Positions 16,404-26,298 are shown, numbered from the stretch's first letter. The stretch is DNA of 48,924 nucleotides from an uncultured bacterium (GCA_938045955.1 CALIBK010000052.1:1-48924), one strand, 5' to 3'. Notes: a model not told the origin generated them from the letters alone. A program made the numbers and translations.

Positions 16404-17624
16404 ATGATTGGACCCGAAAATAAGGCAAAGACTCGACCCCTAAACTGGATAAGAAGGTTGGTTTTCTTAGGGATCTCCTCGGCTTTCGTCTTTGGATTGC
16501 TCTTTTTTGGTCTTTTTGATTCTAAAATAGGGAAGTCTCCAGAACCCCAGAAGCCTTCAGGTCCCGAATCTCCGTATCAGGTTCTTGAAGGGGTGATTAG
16601 ACCCAAAACCTCTCTTTATCAGTCCCTGAAAGAGGGGAATATTCCTCATTCCTGGATCGATCTCATCATTTCTAAATTGAAACCTTTTTTGAATTTCAGT
16701 CAACTCCGAGGAGGTGCCTATCGACTCATTACCACGCTCGAAGGGGAGTTTCTGGAGTTTATTTTTGAGAAAAGCCCTGTAGAAATTTATAAGATTGAGA
16801 AAAAGGAGGGAGGCTACATCGTCCAGAAAGAGGATATTCAACTTCAGAAGGAATTAGTGAAAGTCTCGGGAGAGATTCGTTCCTCTCTCTATGAGGCAAT
16901 AAAGGAAGCAGGTGAACAAGACCTCTTAACCCTTTCCTATGCTGACATTCTCGCCTGGGAAATCGACTTTTATCAGGATTTAAGAGAGGGGGATCGTTTT
17001 CAACTGCTGGTGGAGAAGCTTTATAGAGGGGAAGAATTTGTTCAATATGGTCCGATCCTCGCTTTAGAGTATCGAAGCGGAGACAGGGTGATCAGAGGAT
17101 TCCGTTATAAAAATGAATATTATAACGAACAAGGGTTTGCATTAAAAAAACCTTTTCTTAAAGCCCCTTTGCGCTTTGACCGGATCAGTTCTCGATTCAG
17201 TCACGCAAGGAGGCATCCCATTCTTGGAGGAGTGCGACCCCATTATGCAGTGGATTATGCTGCTCCCGAAGGGACCCCTGTCTGGGCTGTAGCAGATGGG
17301 AAGGTAGTTTTTGCTGGAATGAAGGGGGGATATGGGAAATTGGTGATTCTCCAGCATCGGAATGGATATCAAACCTACTATGGTCATCTCTCAAGGTTTG
17401 GTCACGGAATCAGGAAGGGCAAAAGTGTGTCTCAGAAAGAAATTATCGGATATGTGGGCTCAACGGGGCTTGCCACAGGACCCCATCTGGATTACCGATT
17501 GAGCCGGGATGGGAAGTTTTTAAATCCGTTAAACGTGGTGTTTCCCCCCGGGACTCCCATAAAGAGGGAGGAGTTAAGCGAATTTTTTAAAAAGAGAGAC
17601 GAGTTGTTAGCCTGGTTTCTTTAG
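16404..17624 (+). CDS. M23-family murein endopeptidase-like protein, membrane anchored
   Basis: A 406-residue protein: N-terminal helix (about 18-38), an OapA/LysM-like accessory region and a C-terminal LytM domain. M23 enzymes cut peptide cross-links in peptidoglycan. Zinc ligands His280 and Asp284 are in RPHYAVDYAAP, and His328 lies in YGHLS. The last motif reads GPHLDYRL (359-366), with Asp363 where most active enzymes have the third zinc-binding His. Asp could still bind metal, but activity is less certain than for HxH enzymes. It may act in periplasmic wall remodelling or as an activator. Confidence 0.85.
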   Translation: MIGPENKAKTRPLNWIRRLVFLGISSAFVFGLLFFGLFDSKIGKSPEPQKPSGPESPYQVLEGVIRPKTSLYQSLKEGNIPHSWIDLIISKLKPFLNFSQLRGGAYRLITTLEGEFLEFIFEKSPVEIYKIEKKEGGYIVQKEDIQLQKELVKVSGEIRSSLYEAIKEAGEQDLLTLSYADILAWEIDFYQDLREGDRFQLLVEKLYRGEEFVQYGPILALEYRSGDRVIRGFRYKNEYYNEQGFALKKPFLKAPLRFDRISSRFSHARRHPILGGVRPHYAVDYAAPEGTPVWAVADGKVVFAGMKGGYGKLVILQHRNGYQTYYGHLSRFGHGIRKGKSVSQKEIIGYVGSTGLATGPHLDYRLSRDGKFLNPLNVVFPPGTPIKREELSEFFKKRDELLAWFL

Positions 17625-17774
17625 TTCTGTATCGTTCCATTTCACACCACCTGTTCCATATTTCCGCTGATACAAAACATTAAAGAATTTTTCTAACCCC
17701 TCCCCTTTTTAAAAATTTAATAAACTTCGACGATGTTAAAATGGATGACCTGTGTTATAAATTTAAAGAAAGAG

Positions 17775-19064
17775 ATGCTTCAGAAAATCCTTAAAAAAGC
17801 TCTTTTTATTTTCTTGATAGGATGGCTCTGCTGCTGTCAGAGTGACCAGGCAGAGAAGTCCCAGGAGCGGTCGATTCGGGTAGAAGTGGTTCCGATCAGA
17901 AAGGGGGATATCTCTAAGGAGATTAAGTTCACAGGCAGTATTGAAGCCTATACAGAGGTTCAAGTGTTTCCAAAGATTACGGCAAAGATTGAGACCCTTA
18001 AGGTGGATATGGGTGATCGGGTCAAAAAGGATGACCTTCTTGCTCTACTGGAATCTGAAGAGTTAAGCGCTCAAGTCGCTCAGGCTGAAGCCTCACTCCA
18101 CAATGTTCAGGCAAGATGGAGACAGGTGGAAGTAGGGGCCCGGCCAGAGGAGATTGCCCAGGCAGAGGATCTGGTGGAAAAGTCGAAGGCCAAATTACGA
18201 GATGCTGAAAGCCATTATGAACGAATGAAAGGCCTCTTTAATCGAGGGGTCATTTCGAAAAGAGATCTTGAATCTGCTGAACTTGCCTATCGGGTGGCTA
18301 AGGCAGATCTCAATTCGGCCGAAAAGCAATTAAAAATCCTCTTGGAAGGAGCCACAAAAGAAGAGCGTGAAGCCCTTCTGGCCCAACTTCGCCAAGCTGA
18401 GGCAGCTCTCGAGATTGCGAAAATCCGTCTATCCTATACTCGAATCACTTCGCCTATCAGCGGGATTGTCAGTCAGAGATTCTTTGACATTGGGCATCTG
18501 GCTGTTCCTGCTCAACCTCTTTTTACCATCGTTCAGATGGACTTTGTAAAAGTGAAGATTTTTTTCCCCGAGCATCTGGCTCGGTTCGTTTCTCCCGGGT
18601 TGATAGCACGGCTGAGGGTGGCTGCTTATCCTGATCAGGTTTTTCATGGAGTGGTCGAAAAAATCAGTCCTACTCTTGATCCTGCGACCCGCCTTTTTTC
18701 TGCGGAGATTAAAGTAGCAAACCCTCAGTTTCTCCTCCGACCCAGCATGTTCACCGATGTATCCTTATTTGTAGAGCCTCGGAAAGATGCCCTTTTAGTT
18801 CCTAAAGAGGCTGTTCTCTTTGAAGAAGAATATCAAGAGGATTCGGGTTCCCATCGGAGCGGAGTGCACCAGAACCACTACCTTTTTATTGTAAAGGAGG
18901 ATCGAGCCTATAAACGGAAGGTGAAACTTGGTCACGAATCCGGTCCATTCGTTGAGATTCGAGAAGGAGTAGAATTCGGAGATCAAATCGTTATCCGTGG
19001 GGTCCATCTCCTGAGGGATGGAGATCGCGTGATCGTCACCCATTCGGGAGAAGGAAAGAAATGA
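17775..19064 (+). CDS. RND efflux periplasmic adaptor (membrane fusion protein), lipoprotein
   Basis: About 429 residues from the ATG at 17775, which sets a short lipoprotein signal (LIGWLCCC, cysteines 19-21). The order is typical of AcrA/MexA: barrel-sandwich halves, a long coiled-coil hairpin (about 95-210, rich in heptads such as AQAEASLHNVQARW), then beta-barrel and membrane-proximal domains. It links the inner-membrane pump encoded four bases downstream to an outer-membrane channel, which is not in the window. An in-frame ATG at 17733 is possible, but a signal peptide favours 17775. Confidence 0.9.
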   Translation: MLQKILKKALFIFLIGWLCCCQSDQAEKSQERSIRVEVVPIRKGDISKEIKFTGSIEAYTEVQVFPKITAKIETLKVDMGDRVKKDDLLALLESEELSAQVAQAEASLHNVQARWRQVEVGARPEEIAQAEDLVEKSKAKLRDAESHYERMKGLFNRGVISKRDLESAELAYRVAKADLNSAEKQLKILLEGATKEEREALLAQLRQAEAALEIAKIRLSYTRITSPISGIVSQRFFDIGHLAVPAQPLFTIVQMDFVKVKIFFPEHLARFVSPGLIARLRVAAYPDQVFHGVVEKISPTLDPATRLFSAEIKVANPQFLLRPSMFTDVSLFVEPRKDALLVPKEAVLFEEEYQEDSGSHRSGVHQNHYLFIVKEDRAYKRKVKLGHESGPFVEIREGVEFGDQIVIRGVHLLRDGDRVIVTHSGEGKK

Positions 19065-22000
19065 CTCTTTCAGGGCTTGCCATCAAACGGGCCATTACCT
19101 TCGGCATGATCTATTGTTTCGTGGTCGGATTTGGACTTTTTGGTCTTGCTCGATTAAAGATAGACCTTTACCCTGATATCTCTTTCCCAGTGATTGCGAT
19201 CATTACCACCTATACCGGTGTTGCTCCGGAGGACATGGAAACATTGATCACAAAACCTATTGAGGAGGCTGTGGCTTCGGTTGAAAAGATAAAGCATATA
19301 CGAAGTCTCTCAAAACTGGGGGCCTCTCTGATTCTTGCTGAATTCGACTGGGGAATCGATCTCGACAAGGCAGAGAGGGATATCCGAAACAATATCGATT
19401 TGATTCGAGGATCTCTTCCGGATGAAGCGGATGAACCCATCATTTTTCAATTTGATCCTCAGAAGATGCCCATCCTCTTTATGTCAGTCTCTGGGCCTAT
19501 GGGACCTGCTGAATTGAGGGAACTCTGTCGAAGGCGGATCAAACCCGCCCTTGAACGTCTTGAAGGAGTGGCCTCGGTGGAGACCGCAGGAGGCCTCAAG
19601 AGACAGATCCAGGTGGAAGTGGATCTTTCCAAGCTTCATTCACAAAGACTTTCAGTCGATGCGGTCATTTCAACGATTCGAAGAGAGAATCTCCAGATCC
19701 CTGGCGGAAAGCTCGATGAAGGGGAGGTTGAATTTAGCCTCCGAACCCTGAGTGAGTACACTTCTGTGAATCAGATTGCTAATACCATCCTCGGGTATCG
19801 GAATGGAGCCCCTCTATATATCAAGGACATTGCCCAGGTTATCGATGGCTATGAGGAGATCACCCGGGTGATTCGGAATAATCGAAAACCAGGGCTTCTT
19901 CTTTTGGTGTCCAAAAACTCTAAGGCCAATACCGTTCAAGTAGCCAACCGAGTCATCTCCGAGTTACCCAATATTCTTCGAAGACTTCCAGAAGGGGTAG
20001 AGGCAGGGGTCATCTTTAACCAGGCTGACTTTATCAAGCGTTCTATCAGCAATCTAAGTTACACAGCCATACAGGCCTTCTTTCTCGCTGGACTGGTTCT
20101 TCTTTTCTTTCTTCACAATCTTCGGGCTTCCTGGATTGTATCCCTTTCTATTCCTGTTTCTATTATTGTGACCTTTTCGGTTCTGGATCTGGCGGGTCTT
20201 ACCCTTAACATCATGTCTATGGCAGGTCTGGCTCTGGCCGTGGGAATGCTTGTGGATAACTCCATCGTCGTTCTTGAAAATATCTATCGCCATTTGAAAG
20301 AGGGGAAGACTCGACGGGAGGGGGCAGAGATTGGCTCCACTGAAGTCACCACAGCGATCATTGCCTCTACCCTTACCACCATCGCGGTCTTTTTTCCTGT
20401 TCTTTTTGTCCCCGGGATTTCGGGAGTATTATTTAATGATATGGCATTGACCATCTGTTTTTCCCTCTTTTGTTCTCTACTTGTAGCCCTGACACTCATT
20501 CCCCTCCTTGCATCAAGATGGCTGGAGACTTCTCCTCCGGCGGGTGGACTTTCAAAAAGGATTTCAGAGGCGATTGATCAGTGGATTGAAAAGGTCAGCG
20601 CTCGTTATTCCCGGAGTCTTACCTGGTGTCTTCGTCACCGAAAGAAGACTCTGATCGGAATGTTGGTGCTATTTGGAGGGAGTCTGGTACTTATTCCTTT
20701 CCTTGGTTTTGATTTCTTCCCGAAGGTAGACCAAAATCAGTTTGAGATTCAAATCGAAAGGGCCCCTGGAACAAGTCTTCAATCCACAGAAATGACCTTT
20801 CGAAAAATTGAAGAAATCATTTCAAGGGTGATCCCGGAATTAAAAAATCAAAATTCCGATATTGGTGTGGGAGAATTCTTTGGCGCCTTTGAGAAAGGTT
20901 CCTATTCAGGAAGAATCCGCGTTAATCTAATCGAAAAAGAGAAGAGAAGAAGATCCCAGATGGAGATTGAATCAGCCCTGAGAAAAGAATTGGAACAGAT
21001 TCCAGGAATTACCTTTTCTATCCTTCAGAGACACTTTCTCGGTGAAGAAGGAGATATCATTGTCTATCTCTTTGGAGAAGATCTTAACCAGGCACGATCC
21101 CTTTCTGAAAAAATCAGGGAGGTCATCAAAAAGATTCCTGGGGCTGTGGATGTTCAGACGAGTCTCGAGGGGGGAAGACCAGAGCTTCAAATTATTCTGA
21201 ATCGAGATCGAATCTATGCCCTTGGATTAAGTACCTCCCGGGTCAGCCAGGCAATTTCTACTTTTATCAAGGGGACTCGGGCTTCCATGTTTCGTGATCG
21301 AGGTGAGGAGTATGAGATCCTGGTAAGACTGGGGCAGAAAGATCGAGAGAATAAAGAGATCCTTAATCAACTCTTCGTTACCACTCCACAGGGCCACCCC
21401 ATTCCACTTTCAAGTATCGTAAGGGTGGAAAGGACCTTTTCTCCGACAACCATCCTGAGAAGGGATCAGCAGAGAGTCACCAATATCTCAGCCACGGTGC
21501 AGGGTCGAAGCCTCGGGGAGGTTACCCGAGAGGTGGAGAAGAGATTGCGTGAAATGAATCTCCCTTCCGAGTTTACCTATGAGATCGGAGGTTCAGCCCA
21601 GGACATGAGAACTTCCTTTAAATGGCTGGGCCTTGCTTTCGGGGGAGCTACTTTGATTGTTTATATGGTCATGGCTTCTCTTTTTGAATCTTTAAAAGCC
21701 CCTTTCATCATCTTCCTGACTATTCCTCTTGGAATGATAGGGGTAGTCTATATCCTATTCCTTACCGGAACTCCGTTGAGTGTGGTAGCCTTCATTGGCA
21801 TCATCATGCTCTCCGGGATTGTGGTCAATAACTCTATCGTGCTGGTGGATTATATCAATCAGATAAGAAGAAAAGGGGTTCCCCTGTTTGACGCGGTCGT
21901 TGAAGGAGGACGAACAAGACTGCGGCCAATTTTAATGACCTCGCTAACGACTATTCTCGCTCTAATCCCCCTTGCCCTGGGTCTGGGAGCAGGCGGAGAG

Positions 22001-22114
22001 ACCTGGGCTCCTATGGCCCGCTCGGTGATCGGTGGTCTGGTGAGCAGTACCCTCGTTACCCTCCTTGTCATACCCGTGATTTATACCTATTTGTCTCCTA
22101 AGAAGATTCTATAA
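19061..22114 (+). CDS. RND-family efflux pump, inner-membrane transporter
   Basis: A 1017-residue AcrB/MdtB-type protein of normal length with two repeats of six helices and two large periplasmic loops. The proton-relay region GMLVDNSIVVLENI carries the expected acidic residue of TM4, and the second half has GIVVNNSIVLVDYI. It uses the proton gradient to expel small hydrophobic compounds or drugs. ATG overlaps the stop of the adaptor (ATGA), confirming a two-gene operon. Substrate is not predictable. Confidence 0.95.
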   Translation: MTLSGLAIKRAITFGMIYCFVVGFGLFGLARLKIDLYPDISFPVIAIITTYTGVAPEDMETLITKPIEEAVASVEKIKHIRSLSKLGASLILAEFDWGIDLDKAERDIRNNIDLIRGSLPDEADEPIIFQFDPQKMPILFMSVSGPMGPAELRELCRRRIKPALERLEGVASVETAGGLKRQIQVEVDLSKLHSQRLSVDAVISTIRRENLQIPGGKLDEGEVEFSLRTLSEYTSVNQIANTILGYRNGAPLYIKDIAQVIDGYEEITRVIRNNRKPGLLLLVSKNSKANTVQVANRVISELPNILRRLPEGVEAGVIFNQADFIKRSISNLSYTAIQAFFLAGLVLLFFLHNLRASWIVSLSIPVSIIVTFSVLDLAGLTLNIMSMAGLALAVGMLVDNSIVVLENIYRHLKEGKTRREGAEIGSTEVTTAIIASTLTTIAVFFPVLFVPGISGVLFNDMALTICFSLFCSLLVALTLIPLLASRWLETSPPAGGLSKRISEAIDQWIEKVSARYSRSLTWCLRHRKKTLIGMLVLFGGSLVLIPFLGFDFFPKVDQNQFEIQIERAPGTSLQSTEMTFRKIEEIISRVIPELKNQNSDIGVGEFFGAFEKGSYSGRIRVNLIEKEKRRRSQMEIESALRKELEQIPGITFSILQRHFLGEEGDIIVYLFGEDLNQARSLSEKIREVIKKIPGAVDVQTSLEGGRPELQIILNRDRIYALGLSTSRVSQAISTFIKGTRASMFRDRGEEYEILVRLGQKDRENKEILNQLFVTTPQGHPIPLSSIVRVERTFSPTTILRRDQQRVTNISATVQGRSLGEVTREVEKRLREMNLPSEFTYEIGGSAQDMRTSFKWLGLAFGGATLIVYMVMASLFESLKAPFIIFLTIPLGMIGVVYILFLTGTPLSVVAFIGIIMLSGIVVNNSIVLVDYINQIRRKGVPLFDAVVEGGRTRLRPILMTSLTTILALIPLALGLGAGGETWAPMARSVIGGLVSSTLVTLLVIPVIYTYLSPKKIL

Positions 22115-22146
22115 AAAATTCTATTTCAGAATAGAGGGGAGAAAAA

Positions 22147-24801
22147 ATGAGATGGTATCAACTTAAAACAGAAGAAATATTTAAGAGTCTTGAGACCTCT
22201 GAAGAAGGTCTTTCGAATTCTGAGGCGGAAAGGCGTCTTAAGACTCATGGCCCCAATAAACTTCCTGAAGCAGAAGCTCTCAGCAAACTGAAAATCATCC
22301 TTCATCAGTTTACAAGCCCCCTTATTTATATTTTGATCGTTTCAGCTATCGTAACAACGTTCCTTGGTGAATATATTGACACGGGAGTCATTGTGGCGGT
22401 CTTGATCCTTAATGCCGTCATTGGCTATTTCCAGGAATATAAGGCTGAAACGAGTGTCAGGGCATTGCAGAGCATGGTTGTCCCAAGAGCCAAGGTCATT
22501 CGAGATGGGAAGGAACAGGAGATTCCGAGTGACAGGCTGGTTCCCGGGGATATTCTCCTTTTAGCCTCAGGGATGAGAGTTCCAGCAGATCTAAGGCTCT
22601 TTAAGACTACAGAACTTCGGATCGAAGAGGCGGCCTTAACCGGAGAATCACTCCCAGTAGAGAAAAAGACAGATCCAATTGCTGTGGAAAACCTCACTCC
22701 CGGGGATCAAACAAATATGGCCTTTATGGGAACGGTTGTTGTCAATGGAAGGGCCAAGGGAGTCGTTGTCGCAACAGGCTTAAAAACGGTTCTCGGGCAG
22801 ATTGCTCGGGAGGTAAAAGAACTTTCCGTCACAAAAACTCCCCTCCAACAAAAGATTACCAAATTTGCCCATTTTATCGGGTTCCTTGTCCTTGGAAGTG
22901 CTGTTGCCATCGCTCTTATGGGTTTTCCCCTGGGTATGACAGTCGGAGAAATATTTAAGATTGCTGTAGCCGCCTCTGTGGCTGCGGTGCCAGAGGGATT
23001 ACCGATCGTAGTAACGATCACCATGGCCATCGGAATTAGTCGGATGGCCAAACGAAATGCCATTATTCGGAAACTCCCTGCGGTAGAGACCCTTGGAAGT
23101 ACCTCCGTCATCTGTTCGGATAAGACAGGAACCCTAACAAAGAATGAGATGACAGTGAAAGCAATCAATGACACTCAACATTCTTATGAGGTCACAGGAA
23201 GTGGTTATGACCCTGAAGGAGAAATCCTTAAGGATTGGGAATCCTGCGATGTTTCTACGTTAGATGGAGTTTGTGGGGTTCTCCGCATCGGGCTTCTCTG
23301 TAATGAATCGAGGATCTATGAGGAAGATGGGCAATATCGAGTGGACGGGGATCCTACCGAAGGAGCCCTGATCGTTTCGGCGATGAAGGCTGGTCTTAAA
23401 CCCGAAGAGGAAAAAGAACGATTTCAGCAACTGTCAATCATTCCATTTGAATCGGAACGGGGATTCATGGCTACCCTTCATCAACATAATGGCAAAAAGA
23501 TTATCTTTGCCAAAGGAGCTCCTGAAAAACTCCTTGAAATGTGTAGCCAGGCTCCTGGAGGATTGCCTCTTGATAGGGAAAGGATTCTTAAGACTGCCGA
23601 ACATTTTGCACAGGATGGAATGAGAGTGCTTGCCATGGCCTATAAAGAGGTTCCTCAGGAATTCGGGGAGCTCACCCATGAAACCCTTGGAGCGGATTTG
23701 ACGCTTGCTGGATTGCAGGGGATGATTGATCCTCCAAGGCCTGAAGCCATTGAGGCTATCAAAGGGTGTCATGAAGCAGGGATCCGGGTAACTATGATCA
23801 CCGGAGATCATGCAGTGACAGCGAAAGCCATCGGGAGGATGATGGGGATTGGGCATAAAGACTCCCTTGTGATAACTGGTAGAGAGCTTGAGACGATGAG
23901 CGATGAGGAACTCTTTACAAAGGTTAAAGAGGTTTCGGTCTTTGCAAGAGTCTCTCCCCAGCACAAGTTGAGGATTGTCCAGCAAGTGATGAAACATGGA
24001 GAGATCGTGGCAGTTACAGGTGATGGGGTTAATGATGCCCCTGCCTTAAAGGCAGCCCATATTGGCGTGGCGATGGGGAAGACAGGAACTGATGTAGCAA
24101 GAGAGGCCGCTGATATGGTGATTACGGATGATAATTTTGCAAGCATCTTTCATGCGGTTGAAGAGGGACGGGTGGTCTTTGATAATATCCGTAAAGTCAC
24201 GCTCTTTCTCATCCCTACTGGATTTGCAGCCATTGTATCCATCCTTATCACCATGGCACTGGATATTCCAATTCCCTATGTTGCGGCTCAACTTCTCTGG
24301 ATCAACCTGGTAACGAACGGACTTCAGGATGTAGCTCTCGCCTTCGAGCCCGGAGAGAGAGATGTGCTTAAACGAAAACCGAGAAGTCTCAAAGAAGGTA
24401 TCATGTCGAGGCTGATGTATGAAAGAAGTATCCTGGTGGGGCTGATTATCTCTGCTGGAGTAGTTTTTAATTTTGTTTCAGCCCTTGAGGATGGGGTCTC
24501 CCTTGAACGTGCAAGAACGATTGCAGTCACTACGATGGTTCTGTTTCAGTTCTTTCAGGCATGGAATTCCCGTTCTGAGTTAAGGTCAGTTTTTAGCATC
24601 AATCCTCTCAGCAATCCCTTTCTTTTTTACAGTATGATTGCTGCGTTTCTGGCTCAGGTCGCTGTTGTTTATACCCCCTCACTTCAGTGGATCTTTCGTA
24701 CAGAATCCTTAAGTTTGGAAGATTGGGGAAGAATCCTTCTTGTGGCCCTTTCTGTAGTCATCGCTGTTGAAATCGATAAGGCGATTCGTAGAAGGAGATG
24801 A
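22147..24801 (+). CDS. P-type cation-transporting ATPase (P2 type)
   Basis: An 884-residue ATPase: N-terminal cation-ATPase domain, actuator TGES (165-168), TM4 PEGLP (282-286), phosphorylation motif DKTGTLT with Asp325, the nucleotide domain (MITGDHAVTAKAIG), hinge TGDGVNDAPALK and a C-terminal six-helix cation domain. The PEGLP form and length fit calcium-type or related P2 pumps (PacL-like); sodium or another cation cannot be excluded. It starts 33 bases after the RND gene with AGGGGAG upstream and ends 48 bases from a convergent gene. Confidence 0.92.
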   Translation: MRWYQLKTEEIFKSLETSEEGLSNSEAERRLKTHGPNKLPEAEALSKLKIILHQFTSPLIYILIVSAIVTTFLGEYIDTGVIVAVLILNAVIGYFQEYKAETSVRALQSMVVPRAKVIRDGKEQEIPSDRLVPGDILLLASGMRVPADLRLFKTTELRIEEAALTGESLPVEKKTDPIAVENLTPGDQTNMAFMGTVVVNGRAKGVVVATGLKTVLGQIAREVKELSVTKTPLQQKITKFAHFIGFLVLGSAVAIALMGFPLGMTVGEIFKIAVAASVAAVPEGLPIVVTITMAIGISRMAKRNAIIRKLPAVETLGSTSVICSDKTGTLTKNEMTVKAINDTQHSYEVTGSGYDPEGEILKDWESCDVSTLDGVCGVLRIGLLCNESRIYEEDGQYRVDGDPTEGALIVSAMKAGLKPEEEKERFQQLSIIPFESERGFMATLHQHNGKKIIFAKGAPEKLLEMCSQAPGGLPLDRERILKTAEHFAQDGMRVLAMAYKEVPQEFGELTHETLGADLTLAGLQGMIDPPRPEAIEAIKGCHEAGIRVTMITGDHAVTAKAIGRMMGIGHKDSLVITGRELETMSDEELFTKVKEVSVFARVSPQHKLRIVQQVMKHGEIVAVTGDGVNDAPALKAAHIGVAMGKTGTDVAREAADMVITDDNFASIFHAVEEGRVVFDNIRKVTLFLIPTGFAAIVSILITMALDIPIPYVAAQLLWINLVTNGLQDVALAFEPGERDVLKRKPRSLKEGIMSRLMYERSILVGLIISAGVVFNFVSALEDGVSLERARTIAVTTMVLFQFFQAWNSRSELRSVFSINPLSNPFLFYSMIAAFLAQVAVVYTPSLQWIFRTESLSLEDWGRILLVALSVVIAVEIDKAIRRRR

Positions 24802-24802
24802 A

Positions 24803-24840
24803 AACCGAGAATGGGGTATTCAACGTAGTGATTCTCAGTT
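24803..24840 (-). terminator. Possible weak terminator of the ferritin-like gene
   Basis: AACCGAGAAT (24803-24812) and ATTCTCAGTT (24831-24840) are inverted repeats in the 48-base gap between convergent genes. Read on the - strand they pair over ten bases with one G-U pair and are followed by four Ts, so termination of the ferritin-like transcript is plausible. The loop is long (18 bases), which weakens the call. Confidence 0.35.
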
Positions 24841-24849
24841 AGAAAGGTA

Positions 24850-25317
24850 TTACATATGAGGCATATAAAGTTTCTCGTAGGTTTCTTCAAGTTTTGTCAA
24901 ATGGGTCCTCTCTTGTTTATAAAGTTTAATAAAAAGCTCCTCCATCGGAGCTCCCTTACACTGGTTGGCCATTTGTTGATAGAATTCAGCGGAACGTTTT
25001 TCTTCATGAATCGCATAGATCATGACATCCTGGGGGGTTGAATTTTCATCCAGTCTCTTTTCTTCAAGAAAGAGGCTCAGTTCCATCGAAGGGCCTATCG
25101 GTCCCTCTGGATCAAGATGGGCTAACGTCTCTCCAATAAGAGCCTTTTCTAAGGCATCTCTGTGTTCCAGTTCCTCTTTTGCGAGTTCTTTTAATATGGC
25201 TCTCGCATGTGGGTCCTCGACCTTCTTCATCGCCTCGCGATAGACTTTTAAACTGTTTTTTTCCTGCTCAATGGCCTTTTCAAGGGCCCCTTCAAGAGTA
25301 TAGCACACCGTTTCCAT
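24850..25317 (-). CDS. Ferritin-like/rubrerythrin-type diiron protein
   Basis: A 155-residue four-helix protein on the minus strand. Helix motifs EQEKNSLKVY, EELEHRDAL, HEEKRSAEFY and QERTHLTKLEE supply the glutamates and histidines expected of a rubrerythrin/ferritin-like diiron site. No rubredoxin CxxC domain is present. Such proteins act in peroxide reduction or iron handling in anaerobes. AGGAGGTAAAG directly precedes the ATG. It is the only clear minus-strand gene and is convergent with the P-type ATPase. Confidence 0.85.
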   Translation of the reverse strand: METVCYTLEGALEKAIEQEKNSLKVYREAMKKVEDPHARAILKELAKEELEHRDALEKALIGETLAHLDPEGPIGPSMELSLFLEEKRLDENSTPQDVMIYAIHEEKRSAEFYQQMANQCKGAPMEELFIKLYKQERTHLTKLEETYEKLYMPHM

Positions 25318-25693
25318 CTTTACCTCCTGATCAATTTTTATCCCTTTATAACATATTTTTAATTCATTTGAAAAACTTGTTGTAAACAGTGATTCGCATT
25401 TACACCATTAACCCTATAGATGCAGGTTTTTTTCTCCGAAAGAATTGCTTTAGGGAATAAAAACTTGAACCCTTGAATCCTTATCAAAGACTATATTGGA
25501 GAAAAATCGTATTTTTAGATGGGGAGGTTTGCTACAAGCTGTAGAAGAATGCCCCATATTTTTCCTTTCATCTCTCTTTTATTTTTTCATCACCTTATAA
25601 CTAAAGGAAATAAAACATCAATCTTTTCTTTTTTATTTAATATTTCTGGCATGATTTTTGACTTTGTTTTATAGGAATTAGGGAGAGATTCGA
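25318..25693. promoter_or_regulatory. 376-base divergent intergenic region
   Basis: Separates the minus-strand ferritin-like gene from the plus-strand zinc-ribbon gene. Toward the former, TTTCAA then TTATAA with a 16-base spacer can be read on the minus strand about 30-70 bases before its start. Toward the latter, a sigma-54-like element lies near 25647. No ORF or stable RNA was recognised in between. Confidence 0.35.
25647..25661 (+). promoter_or_regulatory. Weak sigma-54-like promoter
   Basis: TGGCATGATTTTTGA matches the -24 TGGCA box, with TTGA in place of TTGC at -12 at the right spacing. It would start transcription about 20 bases before the zinc-ribbon gene at 25694. The mismatch at the critical -12 GC lowers confidence. 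The NtrC-type activator in this window shows that the organism uses sigma-54. Confidence 0.3.
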
Positions 25694-25888
25694 ATGAAGT
25701 GTTCACGTTGTAATGGATTGATGGTGCATTTAAAATTCTATGGGGCACAGGATCAGTTCTGGGGTTGGAATTGTATTTTTTGCGGGGAGATCATAGATCC
25801 TGTTATCCTTGAGAATAGAGAATTCATGAAGGGAATGGTGATGAGAAGTCCTAAACCGAGGAAGGAAAAGAGATGGAAGAGAAACTAA
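25694..25888 (+). CDS. Small zinc-ribbon-like protein
   Basis: A 64-residue protein with two CxxC pairs (CSRC at 3-6 and CIFC at 27-30), fitting a single zinc ribbon, and a very basic C-terminal tail (PKPRKEKRWKRN). No other domain fits. AGGGAGAG precedes the ATG by a normal distance. It is probably a small regulatory or nucleic-acid-associated protein; the family was not recognised. About 410 bases without a clear gene follow. Confidence 0.6.
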   Translation: MKCSRCNGLMVHLKFYGAQDQFWGWNCIFCGEIIDPVILENREFMKGMVMRSPKPRKEKRWKRN

Positions 25889-26298
25889 AACTATCATAGT
25901 TGAGATTTTGCGAAAAGGTACTATTGGCCACGGTGTTCAAAATATTCAGCTTTCATGGGATTCAAACTTTTTGGTTTATAAGGATAATCTTCGGAAGATC
26001 TGTGGAATTTGTCGTTCGAAAGCACCGGAGAATTTTGCAAGAGGATCATCTAAAAAGAACCAAACAGGCCTATATGCTAAAATCGAGGCTTTTCAATAGT
26101 AGAGGGGGTTTAAGGCGTCATTCCTGCGAAAGCAGGAATCCAGAGAGAAACAAAAAATCTTTAAAAACAACTGGATTCCGTGTCAAGCACGGAATGACGA
26201 ACTGCGGTAAGCGAAAAATTAATGTCCCTGGAAACCCCCCCTTACAATGATTTGTGAGTGATTGAACAGGCTCAAAAAAAATCAAAAAGGGGGTGGAT
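25889..26298. other. Gene-free stretch containing a repeat element
   Basis: Open frames here (25900-26250 and 25908-26099) have no recognisable family. The former reads straight through the palindromic element at 26117-26198, so it is unlikely to be a gene. A decayed small gene cannot be excluded in 25900-26100. Confidence 0.4.
26117..26198. repeat. Bipartite palindromic intergenic repeat (two REP-like hairpins)
   Basis: The 5-prime hairpin CATTCCTGC-GAAA-GCAGGAAT-CCAG and the 3-prime hairpin CTGGATTCC-GTG-TCAAG-CAC-GGAATGAC are arranged so that the outer ends GTCATTCC/GGAATGAC and the inner ends GGAATCCAG/CTGGATTCC are complementary. The whole 82 bases is thus one large inverted repeat made of two small ones. 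It resembles widespread ATTCCC/GGGAAT non-autonomous elements of bacterial intergenic DNA. Confidence 0.85.

Noticed and set aside
25900-26250. Open frame of 116 codons
   Set aside because: It reads through the palindromic repeat at 26117-26198, has no recognised family and no good ribosome site.
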